Assembly: GCA_934486895.1 (NCBI GenBank)
Contig: CAKSQZ010000001.1
Span: 62,001-126,000, forward strand
Reading direction: 5' to 3'
Length of the DNA: 64,000 bases
From: an uncultured Eubacteriales bacterium
GTDB lineage: Bacteria > Bacillota > Clostridia > Oscillospirales > Acutalibacteraceae
In this document: positions 29,661 to 38,308 of the stretch, piece after piece
Position numbering within the stretch: the first letter of the stretch is position 1
How the letters are laid out: the number at the start of each line of letters is the position of its first letter
Program-made: the position numbers and the translations under genes
The notes under the pieces: model-generated
What the model saw: the letters and a program-made list of their open reading frames with translations, nothing else
Told to the model about the DNA's origin: nothing
Database searches by the model: none

Positions 29661-31643
29661 TCAGCTCAGATCGGTGAAGTCGATATACTCGCTGCTCTTC
29701 TCGGCAATGAATTTCTTTCTGCCGTCGATATCGTCGCCGAGCAGTGTATCGAACATAAATGCAGTCGCGTCGGCAAGCTCCGGCTGGACCTTGACAAGCC
29801 TGCGTGTTTTCGGATTCATTGTTGTAAGGCTCATCATTTCGGGCTGGTTCTCGCCGAGACCTTTTGACCGCTGGAGATTATATTTCACATCACCTATCAT
29901 CTCAAGTATTTCCGACTTTTCCTTATCGTCGTAAGCGTAGTAAGTGCGCTTCGCGGTCTCGATCTCATAAAGCGGAGTCTCCGCGATATAGACATAGCCC
30001 TTTTCAATAAGCGTCGGCATTAAGCGATAGATCATTGTGAGGATCAGTGTGCGAATCTGAAAACCATCGACATCCGCATCGGTACAAATAATGATCTTAT
30101 TCCATCTGAGTGCGGAAAGATCGAAATTTGTGAGATCCTTTTTGCCCTTTTGCTGGACCTCGACTCCGCAGCCGAGAACCTTTATCAGGTCGGTTATGAT
30201 CTCGCTTTTGAAGATCTTGCCGTATTCCGCCTTGAGGCAGTTCAATATCTTGCCGCGAACGGGGATAACCGCCTGAAAATCGGCGTTTCGCGCCTGCTTG
30301 CAGGCACCCAAAGCCGAATCACCCTCAACGATATAGATCTCACGCTCGCTGACATCTTTTGAACGGCAATCGACAAACTTCTTGACTCTTGCGCTCATAT
30401 CATTGGACTGCGAAAGCGTTTTTTTGATATTAAGGCGCTCTTTTTCGCTTTTTTCGCGCGAGCGTTTGTTTATTAGCACCTGATCGATTATCTTTTCCGC
30501 CTGAGCCTTGTTTTCGATGAAGTATATCTCGAGCTGACGGCGGAAAAAGTCGGTCATCGCTTCCTGGATAAACTTATTGTTTATCGCCTTTTTGGTCTGA
30601 TTTTCATAGGAAGTCTGATTGGAAAACGACGAAACAACAAGCGCTAAGCACTCCTCAATATCCGCAAAAGAGACACGGCTTTCGTTTTTCTGATACTTGC
30701 CGTGCTGCTTCATATAGGAATCAAATTCCGAAACAAAGGCGGATCTGACCGCTTTTTCGGGAGCGCCGCCGTATTCAAGCCAGCTTGAATTATGATAGTA
30801 TTCCTTTATTCTTGCGGTGTTTGAAAAGCACAGCGCCGCATTTATCTTGACCTTATATTTCGGCTTATCGTCGCGGTCTCTTCCCTCACGCTCGGTCTGC
30901 CAGAACTGAAGCGGACAAAGCCCCTCTTCGCCGACATATTCCTGGAGATAATCCACGATACCGTTTTTATAAATAAACTCCTGCGTTTCAAACTTACTGC
31001 CGTGCTGATCTCTGAGCACAAACAGAACGCCGTCGTTTACAATAGCCTGCCTGCGCAGAATATCCTCATAATACGAAAGCGGAATGTTTATATCGGTGAA
31101 AACATCCAAGTCGGGCTTCCAGCGGGTGCGCGTTCCGGTATCTCTGCCGGAATACGGCTCCTTTTTGAGTCCGCCGACATTCTCGCCCTTTTCAAAATGC
31201 AAATTGTATTTATATCCGTCGCGCTTTATCTCGACATCCATATATTCGGAGGAATACTGGGTAGAGCAAAGTCCGAGACCGTTTGTTCCGAGCGAAAATT
31301 CATAGCTCTCGTCGGAATCGTTGTTATATTTACCGCCTGCATACATCTCGCAGTAAAGAAGCTCCCAGTTGTATCGCTGTTCGCGGTTGTTGAAATCGAC
31401 AGGCGCGCCTCTGCCGAAGTCCTGCACCTCTATCGATCTGTCCTCATATCTTGTGACGACGACCTTTTTACCGTAGCCCTCTCTGGCTTCATCGATCGAG
31501 TTGGAGATTATCTCGAAAACCGAGTGTTCGCAGCCCTCAAGTCCGTCCGACCCGAAAATGACCGCAGGCTTTTTGCGGACACGGTCGGCGCCTTTTATCT
31601 GCTCGATACTGTCGTTTCCGTATTCAACGCTCTTTTTTGCCAT
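29661..31643 (-). CDS. parE: Type IIA DNA topoisomerase subunit B (ParE/GyrB-like)
   Basis: 660-aa ATPase subunit. The GHKL motifs are EIISNSIDEAREG, VQDFGRGAPVDF and LGTNGLGLC. A transducer domain follows, then TOPRIM with IYIVEGDSALGACKQAR and IICTDADVDGFQIRTLIL, and a terminal QRSKGLGENQPE. Compared with the usual EGDSAGGSAKQGRDR and DADVDGxHIRTL, several conserved residues are replaced (for example Gly to Leu and His to Gln), which supports a divergent paralogue. The second ATG (31643) fits the GGAG spacing better than the first (31646). TTGACA-18-TATAGT lies upstream. Confidence 0.88.
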   Translation of the reverse strand: MAKKSVEYGNDSIEQIKGADRVRKKPAVIFGSDGLEGCEHSVFEIISNSIDEAREGYGKKVVVTRYEDRSIEVQDFGRGAPVDFNNREQRYNWELLYCEMYAGGKYNNDSDESYEFSLGTNGLGLCSTQYSSEYMDVEIKRDGYKYNLHFEKGENVGGLKKEPYSGRDTGTRTRWKPDLDVFTDINIPLSYYEDILRRQAIVNDGVLFVLRDQHGSKFETQEFIYKNGIVDYLQEYVGEEGLCPLQFWQTEREGRDRDDKPKYKVKINAALCFSNTARIKEYYHNSSWLEYGGAPEKAVRSAFVSEFDSYMKQHGKYQKNESRVSFADIEECLALVVSSFSNQTSYENQTKKAINNKFIQEAMTDFFRRQLEIYFIENKAQAEKIIDQVLINKRSREKSEKERLNIKKTLSQSNDMSARVKKFVDCRSKDVSEREIYIVEGDSALGACKQARNADFQAVIPVRGKILNCLKAEYGKIFKSEIITDLIKVLGCGVEVQQKGKKDLTNFDLSALRWNKIIICTDADVDGFQIRTLILTMIYRLMPTLIEKGYVYIAETPLYEIETAKRTYYAYDDKEKSEILEMIGDVKYNLQRSKGLGENQPEMMSLTTMNPKTRRLVKVQPELADATAFMFDTLLGDDIDGRKKFIAEKSSEYIDFTDLS

Positions 31644-31682
31644 CATTTACTCCTTCATCTTAAAAAATGCACATATACTATA

Positions 31683-31712
31683 ACTATACCCCAAAATCGG
31701 AGGCTTTGTCAA
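31683..31712 (-). promoter_or_regulatory. Promoter of the topoisomerase pair
   Basis: TTGACA (31712-31707), 18-bp spacer, TATAGT (31688-31683) on the minus strand. Confidence 0.6.
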
Positions 31713-31774
31713 GTGAAATCGGCTTTCGGGGGTTCATTTGCCCGATTTCAGAGCGAAAAAGTTTATCTGCCCAC

Positions 31775-31802
31775 TTGTAATTATTCAGAAATTTGATATA
31801 AT
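31775..31802 (+). promoter_or_regulatory. typA promoter
   Basis: TTGTAA, 16-bp spacer, TATAAT, ~45 bp upstream of the typA start; divergent from the topoisomerase promoter. Confidence 0.6.
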
Positions 31803-31847
31803 TAGTATAGACATTTATGTGAAATAAAAAGGACGGTAGGCAAAACC

Positions 31848-33671
31848 ATGAATCAAACCGAAAAACTGAGAAATATCGCGATCATCGCTCACGTTGACCA
31901 CGGCAAGACAACGCTTGTTGACGAGATGTTAAAGCAAAGCGGAACATTCAGAGAAAACGAACAGGTCGCAGAGCGTGTTATGGACTCGAACGATCTTGAG
32001 CGAGAGAGAGGTATCACTATTCTTGCCAAAAACACTTCGATACATTACAAGGATTATAAGATAAACATTGTCGACACTCCAGGCCATGCCGATTTCGGAG
32101 GCGAGGTCGAGCGTATTCTTTTGATGGTTGACAGCGTTCTGCTGCTGGTCGACGCTTTTGAGGGCTGTATGCCGCAGACAAGATTTGTTCTTAAAAAGGC
32201 GCTCGGTCTCGGCAAAAAGCCGATCGTTGTTGTAAACAAGATCGACCGTCCCGGCGCGAGACCCGATGAAGTCATCGACGAGGTGCTCGATCTGTTTATC
32301 GAGCTTGGGGCAGACGATGATCAGCTTGAATTCCCTGTTATCTACGCTTCGGGCAGAGAGGGCTATGCATCGTTTGATAAGGACGCCCGTTCGGGCGATC
32401 TGCGTCCTCTGCTTGAGATGATAATAAAGGAAGCGCCCGCGCCGAAGAACGATCCGAACGGCAAAATGCAGATCCTTTTCTCGAATATCGATTACGACGA
32501 TTATGTCGGCAGGATCGGTATCGGCAGAGTTGAGCGCGGTATCGTTAAATCGGGTCAGCAGGCAGTTCTTTGCAGGCAGGACAGCACTGAAAGCCGTGTT
32601 AAGATCTCGAGACTTTACACCTATGAGGGTCTGCACCGTGTTGAAACGGAATCGGCTATCGCAGGCGATATCATCTGCGTTTCGGGTATCAGCGATATTA
32701 ACATCGGCGAGACCGCTTGTGATCCCGAATGTATCGAGCCGCTCAAATTCGTTAAGATAGACGAGCCGACAGTCTCGATGAACTTCATGGTAAACAACTC
32801 GCCTTTCGCAGGCAGAGAGGGAAAATTCGTCACATCGAGAAACCTGAGAGACCGTTTGTTCAAAGAAGTTGAGACAAATGTTTCAATGCGCGTTTCGGAG
32901 ACTGATTCGGCGGATACATTTGAGGTTTCGGGCAGAGGCGAGCTTCATCTTTCGATCCTCATCGAAACAATGCGCCGCCAGGGCTATGAATTCCAGGTTT
33001 CCCAGCCGAGAGTTATTTATAAAAAAGATGAAAACGGCACTCTGCTTGAGCCTATCGAGCTTTTGATGATCGAAGTGCCCGAAAGCTATGTCGGCGCTGT
33101 TATGGAAAAGCTCGGCAACCGCAAGGCGGAGCTTGTTAATATGGGAACCAGAGAGACAGGTATGACTCATCTTGAGTTCCGTATTCCCGCAAGAGGTCTT
33201 ATGAGCTACCGCTCCGAATTTTTGTCGGATACAAACGGCAACGGTATCATGAACCATATTTTCGCGGCTTACGAGCCTTATAAGGGCGATATCGAACAGA
33301 GAAGCACAGGCTCCATCGTGGCATACGAAACGGGAACGACCACCGGCTACGGCCTTTTCAACACACAGGACAGAGGCAAGCTGTTTGTCGGTCCGGGCGT
33401 TGAAGTTTATGAAGGTCAGATAGTCGGAGAAAATCCGAAGAATGAGGATATCGTCTGCAATGTCTGCAAGAAAAAGCAGGCTACAAATATGCGTGCCGCA
33501 GGCTCGGACGACGCACTGCGTCTCATTCCGCCGACGATTTTAAGCCTTGAAAAGTCGCTTGAATTCATTAAGGACGACGAGCTTGTTGAAGTAACGCCGG
33601 AATCGATAAGACTTCGCAAAATGGTACTTTCCAAAGAGCAGAGAATGAAGCTGCTCGCAAAGAAAAAATAA
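31848..33671 (+). CDS. typA: Translational GTPase TypA (BipA)
   Basis: 607-aa ribosome-binding GTPase of the EF-G/LepA class. G1 AHVDHGKTTLVDEML, G2 RERGITILAKNTS, G3 DTPGHADFGGEV and G4 NKIDRPGARP are present, as are the TypA-specific C-terminal segments (YETGTTTGYGLFNTQDRGKL, RLRKMVLSKEQRMKLLAKKK). It assists ribosome assembly and translation under stress. No terminator is visible before the LRR gene 51 bp downstream, so read-through into that gene is likely. Confidence 0.96.
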   Translation: MNQTEKLRNIAIIAHVDHGKTTLVDEMLKQSGTFRENEQVAERVMDSNDLERERGITILAKNTSIHYKDYKINIVDTPGHADFGGEVERILLMVDSVLLLVDAFEGCMPQTRFVLKKALGLGKKPIVVVNKIDRPGARPDEVIDEVLDLFIELGADDDQLEFPVIYASGREGYASFDKDARSGDLRPLLEMIIKEAPAPKNDPNGKMQILFSNIDYDDYVGRIGIGRVERGIVKSGQQAVLCRQDSTESRVKISRLYTYEGLHRVETESAIAGDIICVSGISDINIGETACDPECIEPLKFVKIDEPTVSMNFMVNNSPFAGREGKFVTSRNLRDRLFKEVETNVSMRVSETDSADTFEVSGRGELHLSILIETMRRQGYEFQVSQPRVIYKKDENGTLLEPIELLMIEVPESYVGAVMEKLGNRKAELVNMGTRETGMTHLEFRIPARGLMSYRSEFLSDTNGNGIMNHIFAAYEPYKGDIEQRSTGSIVAYETGTTTGYGLFNTQDRGKLFVGPGVEVYEGQIVGENPKNEDIVCNVCKKKQATNMRAAGSDDALRLIPPTILSLEKSLEFIKDDELVEVTPESIRLRKMVLSKEQRMKLLAKKK

Positions 33672-33722
33672 ACGGATCTTAGCCTTACGGCTGATATATA
33701 GATGCAATGGGAGGAAAACACA

Positions 33723-35606
33723 ATGAAAAAAGTATTATCTGTCATGCTCGCTGCAGCTTTGCTTTTTGCTGCTGCTATAATTCCGAACACAGCCCTCGCG
33801 GCTGACGCTTCGATCTTCAAATGGGAAGTGATCGACAGCGCAAGAACGGACGAAAATGATAATTACATCACCGATAACAGTATCACCGGCTTTAAAGACG
33901 GAGTGGACGCTTCAAAATACAAAGATCTTGTTATTCCGTCGATGGTGGACGGCGTTAAGATCACCGCTGTGGCATCGAGCGCTTTTCAAAACGGAGAGTT
34001 CGACTCGATCACGATTTCCGACGGCATCGAGTATATCGGTGTTGACGCTTTTTACGGCACTACCGCTAAAAGGATCAACCTCGGAAACACAGTTACACAT
34101 ATTGACCGCTATGCGTTCTACTCGAACAACGAGCTTGTTGATGTGACTCTTTCTCCGCACCTGAAGCTGCTTGAATCGCGCGCATTCGCTTATTGCTCAA
34201 GCCTCAAAAACATTACACTGCCCGACGGGCTTGCCTATCTCGGCGAGGAAGCTTTTAATATGTGCACTGCGCTTGAGAGCATTTCGGTGCCAGACAGCGT
34301 TACCGAAATGGGCGACTGTGCTTTTATGAACTGCACCGATATGAAAACGGCGGCTCTCGGCACGGGTCTGACATTCGTGCCGACTGCGACTTTTGCAAAC
34401 TGCAACCGTTTGACAAACGTTTATATTCCGAGCAGCTACACAACTATCGGCGCAAGAGCGTTTAAGTTCTGCAATGATCTTGTAAATGTCGATCTGCCCG
34501 ACAGCGTTTTGCACATTTGGGAGGACGCTTTTCTGGACAGCGGAATCATCGACAAACAGATAAAAGAAATGGAGCAGAACGGAATTACCCAGGGCGGAAT
34601 TTACATCGGAAAAATTCTTTGCTGGTACTACACCGACAGCTTAAAGAACGTTAATTCTTATGAGCTTGAATCTGTCTCGATAAAAGAAGACACCGTTGCT
34701 ATTGCAAGCGGCGTGTTTAAAGGATTTTCCGCGCTCAAAAATGTGTCGCTTCCCGAATCGCTGAAGGTTATCGAGTATGACGCATTTAATGAGTGCACCT
34801 CGCTCACAAACATCACCCTGCCGAAAGGTCTTAAAACCCTTGCGTCGAGAGCGTTTTATATGTGCTCCGGACTTTCAAATATCACACTTCAAAGCGGCAA
34901 TGCGCTCAGAAATCTCGGAGCTAATTCTCTGGCAGGCACAAAATGGTTTTCAAATCAGCCGGACGGCGTTGTTTACTTTGGCAACATCGCATATACATAC
35001 AAGGGAGAAATGCCCGAGCAAAACTACACGCTCACGATCAAAAACGGCACAAAAAGCATTGCCGAATGGGGCTTCAGCGAACTTTATCCTTATGCACTTT
35101 CCCTGCCCGACAGCCTTGAATTTATAGGCGACTGCGCTTTTTATAACTTCAAGCCCGAAAATCAGATATCTATCATCATTCCCGACGGGGTGAGCTATGT
35201 CGGAAATCAGGCTTTCTGCAATTCCTATATACAGAACTTCAAGGTCAGATCCGGCGGTTATTCCGAGGGCGCTGTGAGAGAGTATCTCAAAACCAACAGC
35301 GGAACGATCGAGATCATCGGCAGTTCCACAATGGTGACTACAACCACCACGACCACTGCGAAAACCACTACAACGACCACCGCAAAACCGGCAGGTATGC
35401 CGGGAGATGTCAATCTTGATAATGTCGTTAATCTTGCCGATGTCAGAGCGGCTGTCGCGGCGGTTGCAAGCGGCTCGGTCGGAAATCTTTCAGAGCAGGC
35501 ATTTAAAAACGGCGATGTCACCTACGACGGCGAATTCAACCTTGCCGACATTCGCAAGATCGTCGGCGCTATTGCAAGCGGCAATTTCACGACACTCGAT
35601 AAGTAA
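33723..35606 (+). CDS. Secreted LRR protein with C-terminal dockerin (paralogue 1)
   Basis: 627 aa. Signal peptide MKKVLSVMLAAALLFAAAII ending near ALAADA. BspA-type LRR_5 repeats span ~60-530 (DGIEYIGVDAFYGTTAKRIN, LPDGLAYLGEEAFNMCTALE). A Thr-rich linker (TTTTTTAKTTTTTTAKP) leads to a type I dockerin of ~65 residues with two calcium loops, GDVNLDNVVNLADV and GDVTYDGEFNLADI, each followed by an alpha-helix. The protein is exported and should attach through its dockerin to a cohesin scaffold or surface protein. The ATG at 33723 has GGAGG 8 nt upstream. The last ~215 bp are almost identical to those of the next gene. Confidence 0.92.
   Translation: MKKVLSVMLAAALLFAAAIIPNTALAADASIFKWEVIDSARTDENDNYITDNSITGFKDGVDASKYKDLVIPSMVDGVKITAVASSAFQNGEFDSITISDGIEYIGVDAFYGTTAKRINLGNTVTHIDRYAFYSNNELVDVTLSPHLKLLESRAFAYCSSLKNITLPDGLAYLGEEAFNMCTALESISVPDSVTEMGDCAFMNCTDMKTAALGTGLTFVPTATFANCNRLTNVYIPSSYTTIGARAFKFCNDLVNVDLPDSVLHIWEDAFLDSGIIDKQIKEMEQNGITQGGIYIGKILCWYYTDSLKNVNSYELESVSIKEDTVAIASGVFKGFSALKNVSLPESLKVIEYDAFNECTSLTNITLPKGLKTLASRAFYMCSGLSNITLQSGNALRNLGANSLAGTKWFSNQPDGVVYFGNIAYTYKGEMPEQNYTLTIKNGTKSIAEWGFSELYPYALSLPDSLEFIGDCAFYNFKPENQISIIIPDGVSYVGNQAFCNSYIQNFKVRSGGYSEGAVREYLKTNSGTIEIIGSSTMVTTTTTTTAKTTTTTTAKPAGMPGDVNLDNVVNLADVRAAVAAVASGSVGNLSEQAFKNGDVTYDGEFNLADIRKIVGAIASGNFTTLDK
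35392..35606 (+). repeat. Dockerin-coding DNA repeat, copy 1
   Basis: 215 bp that I find identical to 37305-37519 except one position (A at 35593, G at 37506), with no indel, running exactly to the stop codon. The LRR parts upstream differ widely. Confidence 0.9.
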
Positions 35607-35644
35607 ATTTTAAAACGGGAAATATTTAAACTGAGGTGAACAAG

Positions 35645-37519
35645 ATGAAAAAATTTATATCGGCTTTGTTATGTATGTCTCTGCTCTTTGCGGCGGCTGT
35701 CATTCCAAACACCGCTGTTGCCGATTCGGCGGACTTTAATGTTGAGCAGATCACATGGACAGATGAAAACGGAAAATCAATAACCGCCAATGCTGTTTCG
35801 GGATTTAAGGACGGCGTCGATACGACCAAATATAAAGATCTTGTTATTCCGAACACTGTGAACGGCGTTAAGATAACAGCTATTGCAGACGGAGCGTTTT
35901 CAGGCGGCGGATTTGATTCGATCACAGTGCCAAGCGGCATCGAATATATCGGCGTTGCGGCATTTAATAACTCTACCGTGAAAAAAGTCACTATTGCCGA
36001 TTCGGTTAGAGCTATAAACTACAACGCTTTTTCGGGCTGCAGCGAAATGACGGAGATAAAGCTTTCCGCAAACCTTGTGTCGCTTGCAGAGGGTGTTTTC
36101 AGAGGGTGCAGTAAGATCACTTCGATAGATCTGCCGAAAAAGCTTAAATCCATCGGATACAGCTGTTTTTACCTCTGCGAAAAGCTTCAGAGCATTGTTT
36201 TGCCCGAGGGCTTGACAAAGCTCGGATACAACGCTTTTGAGAGCTGCTATGGTCTTACGAGCGTGACATTGCCGAGCACTCTTAAGGTTATTCCGGAATC
36301 GGCTTTTCTTGCCTGCGTTGAACTCAGGTCAATAGATATTCCGAGCGGCTGCACTACTATAAGCAAATCAGCTTTCAACAGCTGCAGAAATCTCGAAACC
36401 ATAAACATTCCCGACAGTGTTACGCATATTTACGAAGATGCTTTTTACGGAACAGCGTTTTTGAACAATAAAATCACTGCTGTTTCCGGCAATCAGGGCT
36501 GTATTTATGCCGGAAAAGTTATGTGCATGTATTATGTGAACGAATATCAGAATATTACTTCTGCGGATGTAACTTCCGTGTCGATAAAAGAAGGCACTCT
36601 CGGCATTTCGAGTTCTGCTTTTAAAAATTTTATAAATCTCAACAGCGTGAGCCTGCCGCAGTCGCTCAAGACTATTGAGTACGAAGCTTTCGTGGGCTGC
36701 TCCTCTCTTACAACGATCGATATTCCCGCTAACGTGGATTATATCGGCTATTACGCTTTCAGGGACTGCACATCGCTCAGAAACATCAACTTTGCATCGC
36801 AAAACAGTCTGAGAAATATGGGCTCGCATGTTTTTGATAACACTGCATGGTACAACTCCCAGCCTGACGGCATTGTTTATATCGGCAATGTGGCTTATTC
36901 CTACAAGGGCACACCGCCAAGCGACAAGGTGCTGAGCATAAAAAGCGGCACTAAAGCCATTGCGTCCGGCGGTTTTGAATACTTATATGTTGCGGGAATA
37001 AAGCTGCCCGACGGCCTTGAAACTATCGGTGATGAAGCTTTCTACGGCTGCGAGACATACCCTGTCAACACGATATTTATACCCGACAGTGTAAGCTATA
37101 TCGGAAATCAGGCGTTTTTTGAGACTGATTTTGAGGTGTTTGAAATAAATTCGGGCGGTTATTCCGAAGCGGTAGTCAGAAAATATGTGGATGAGTACAA
37201 CTATAACGGCTTGCTCTCCGTTAGAGTTATCGGCAGTTCCACAATGGTCACTACAACTACCACCACCGCTCCGAAAACCACTACAACGACCACTGCGAAA
37301 CCGACAGGTATGCCGGGAGATGTCAATCTTGATAATGTCGTTAATCTTGCCGATGTCAGAGCGGCTGTCGCGGCGGTTGCAAGCGGCTCGGTCGGAAATC
37401 TTTCAGAGCAGGCATTTAAAAACGGCGATGTCACCTACGACGGCGAATTCAACCTTGCCGACATTCGCAAGATCGTCGGCGCTATTGCAAGCGGCAATTT
37501 CACGACGCTCGATAAGTAA
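35645..37519 (+). CDS. Secreted LRR protein with C-terminal dockerin (paralogue 2)
   Basis: 624 aa with the same layout as its neighbour: signal peptide (KFISALLCMSLLFAAAVIP), BspA-type LRR_5 repeats (SGIEYIGVAAFNNSTVKKVT, LPEGLTKLGYNAFESCYGLT), Thr linker (TTTTTTAPKTTTTTTAKP) and type I dockerin. The LRR domains align in order with paralogue 1 but are substantially diverged, while linker and dockerin are almost the same even at DNA level. The ATG at 35645 follows GAGGTG; a GTG three codons earlier overlaps that site. It starts 38 bp after paralogue 1, so the two form a tandem duplication. Confidence 0.92.
   Translation: MKKFISALLCMSLLFAAAVIPNTAVADSADFNVEQITWTDENGKSITANAVSGFKDGVDTTKYKDLVIPNTVNGVKITAIADGAFSGGGFDSITVPSGIEYIGVAAFNNSTVKKVTIADSVRAINYNAFSGCSEMTEIKLSANLVSLAEGVFRGCSKITSIDLPKKLKSIGYSCFYLCEKLQSIVLPEGLTKLGYNAFESCYGLTSVTLPSTLKVIPESAFLACVELRSIDIPSGCTTISKSAFNSCRNLETINIPDSVTHIYEDAFYGTAFLNNKITAVSGNQGCIYAGKVMCMYYVNEYQNITSADVTSVSIKEGTLGISSSAFKNFINLNSVSLPQSLKTIEYEAFVGCSSLTTIDIPANVDYIGYYAFRDCTSLRNINFASQNSLRNMGSHVFDNTAWYNSQPDGIVYIGNVAYSYKGTPPSDKVLSIKSGTKAIASGGFEYLYVAGIKLPDGLETIGDEAFYGCETYPVNTIFIPDSVSYIGNQAFFETDFEVFEINSGGYSEAVVRKYVDEYNYNGLLSVRVIGSSTMVTTTTTTAPKTTTTTTAKPTGMPGDVNLDNVVNLADVRAAVAAVASGSVGNLSEQAFKNGDVTYDGEFNLADIRKIVGAIASGNFTTLDK
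37305..37519 (+). repeat. Dockerin-coding DNA repeat, copy 2
   Basis: Partner of 35392-35606 at an offset of 1913 bp, one mismatch seen by eye. Confidence 0.9.
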
Positions 37520-37534
37520 AACGGAGGCTGTAAT

Positions 37535-38290
37535 TTGAACACAGACATAAACGGATACGACACTTTTTATATCGATGAGGGCGCAGGCGAGCCGATACTG
37601 TTTTTGCACGGTTGGGGTTCATCGACCGACGCCTTCGCAAGAATGGTGATACCGCTTAAAGAACGGTTTCGCTGTATTCGTGTCGACCTGCCCGGATTCG
37701 GCCGCTCCGCAATGCTCAAAGAGCCGTTCACACTCGATGACTATTGCGGTTTTGTGAAGGCGTTTATCGATAAACTGGGGCTTAAAGACCCAATTATGGT
37801 CGGACATTCAAACGGCGGCAGAATAACGCTTAAAATGTGTGCCGAGGGTATGGTATCGCCCGAAAAGATAGTTCTTTTCGGTTCGGCGGGTATTCGTTCC
37901 GAGCGGACAAGAAAGCAGAAATTCAGAACATTCACATTCAAAACGATAAAGCGCGCGCTGACTCTTCCTATTGTGAGAAATTACAGCGAGGAAGCGCTAG
38001 AACGCGCAAGACGGCATTTCGGCTCGGCGGACTATCGCAATGCACCGCCCGTTTTGCGGCAGACGATGGTTAATCTTATCAATATTGATCTGAGAGATAT
38101 ACTATGCAATATAAAAGCGCAGACCCTGCTTATTTGGGGTGAATGCGACACCGAAACGCCGCTCAGCCACGCAAAGATAATCGAAGCAAACATTGAAAAC
38201 TGCGGGCTTTGCGTGCTGGAGGGCTGCACTCATTTTTGCTTTATCGAACAGCCCGACAGGGTGGATGCTATTTTGAGAAACTTTTTATAA
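37535..38290 (+). CDS. Alpha/beta hydrolase
   Basis: 251-aa alpha/beta hydrolase. The oxyanion region is FLHGWGSSTDAF, the nucleophile elbow GHSNGGRI (Ser), a late Asp lies in WGECDTETPLSHA and the catalytic His in GCTHFCFIEQPD. A TTG start at 37535 is used: GGAGG lies 7 nt upstream and no ATG is suitable. It follows paralogue 2 by 15 bp and precedes the Mur ligase gene by 18 bp, so it belongs to an envelope-related run. Substrate unknown; esterase or lipase action on an envelope precursor would fit but is a guess. Confidence 0.85.
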   Translation: MNTDINGYDTFYIDEGAGEPILFLHGWGSSTDAFARMVIPLKERFRCIRVDLPGFGRSAMLKEPFTLDDYCGFVKAFIDKLGLKDPIMVGHSNGGRITLKMCAEGMVSPEKIVLFGSAGIRSERTRKQKFRTFTFKTIKRALTLPIVRNYSEEALERARRHFGSADYRNAPPVLRQTMVNLINIDLRDILCNIKAQTLLIWGECDTETPLSHAKIIEANIENCGLCVLEGCTHFCFIEQPDRVDAILRNFL

Positions 38291-38308
38291 CCGAAAGGAA
38301 ACATTTTT

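Noticed and set aside
35330..35400. Thr-codon repeats (ACC/ACT/ACG runs) as a CRISPR or microsatellite
   Set aside because: They encode the Thr-rich linker before the dockerin in both LRR genes; no spacer structure.
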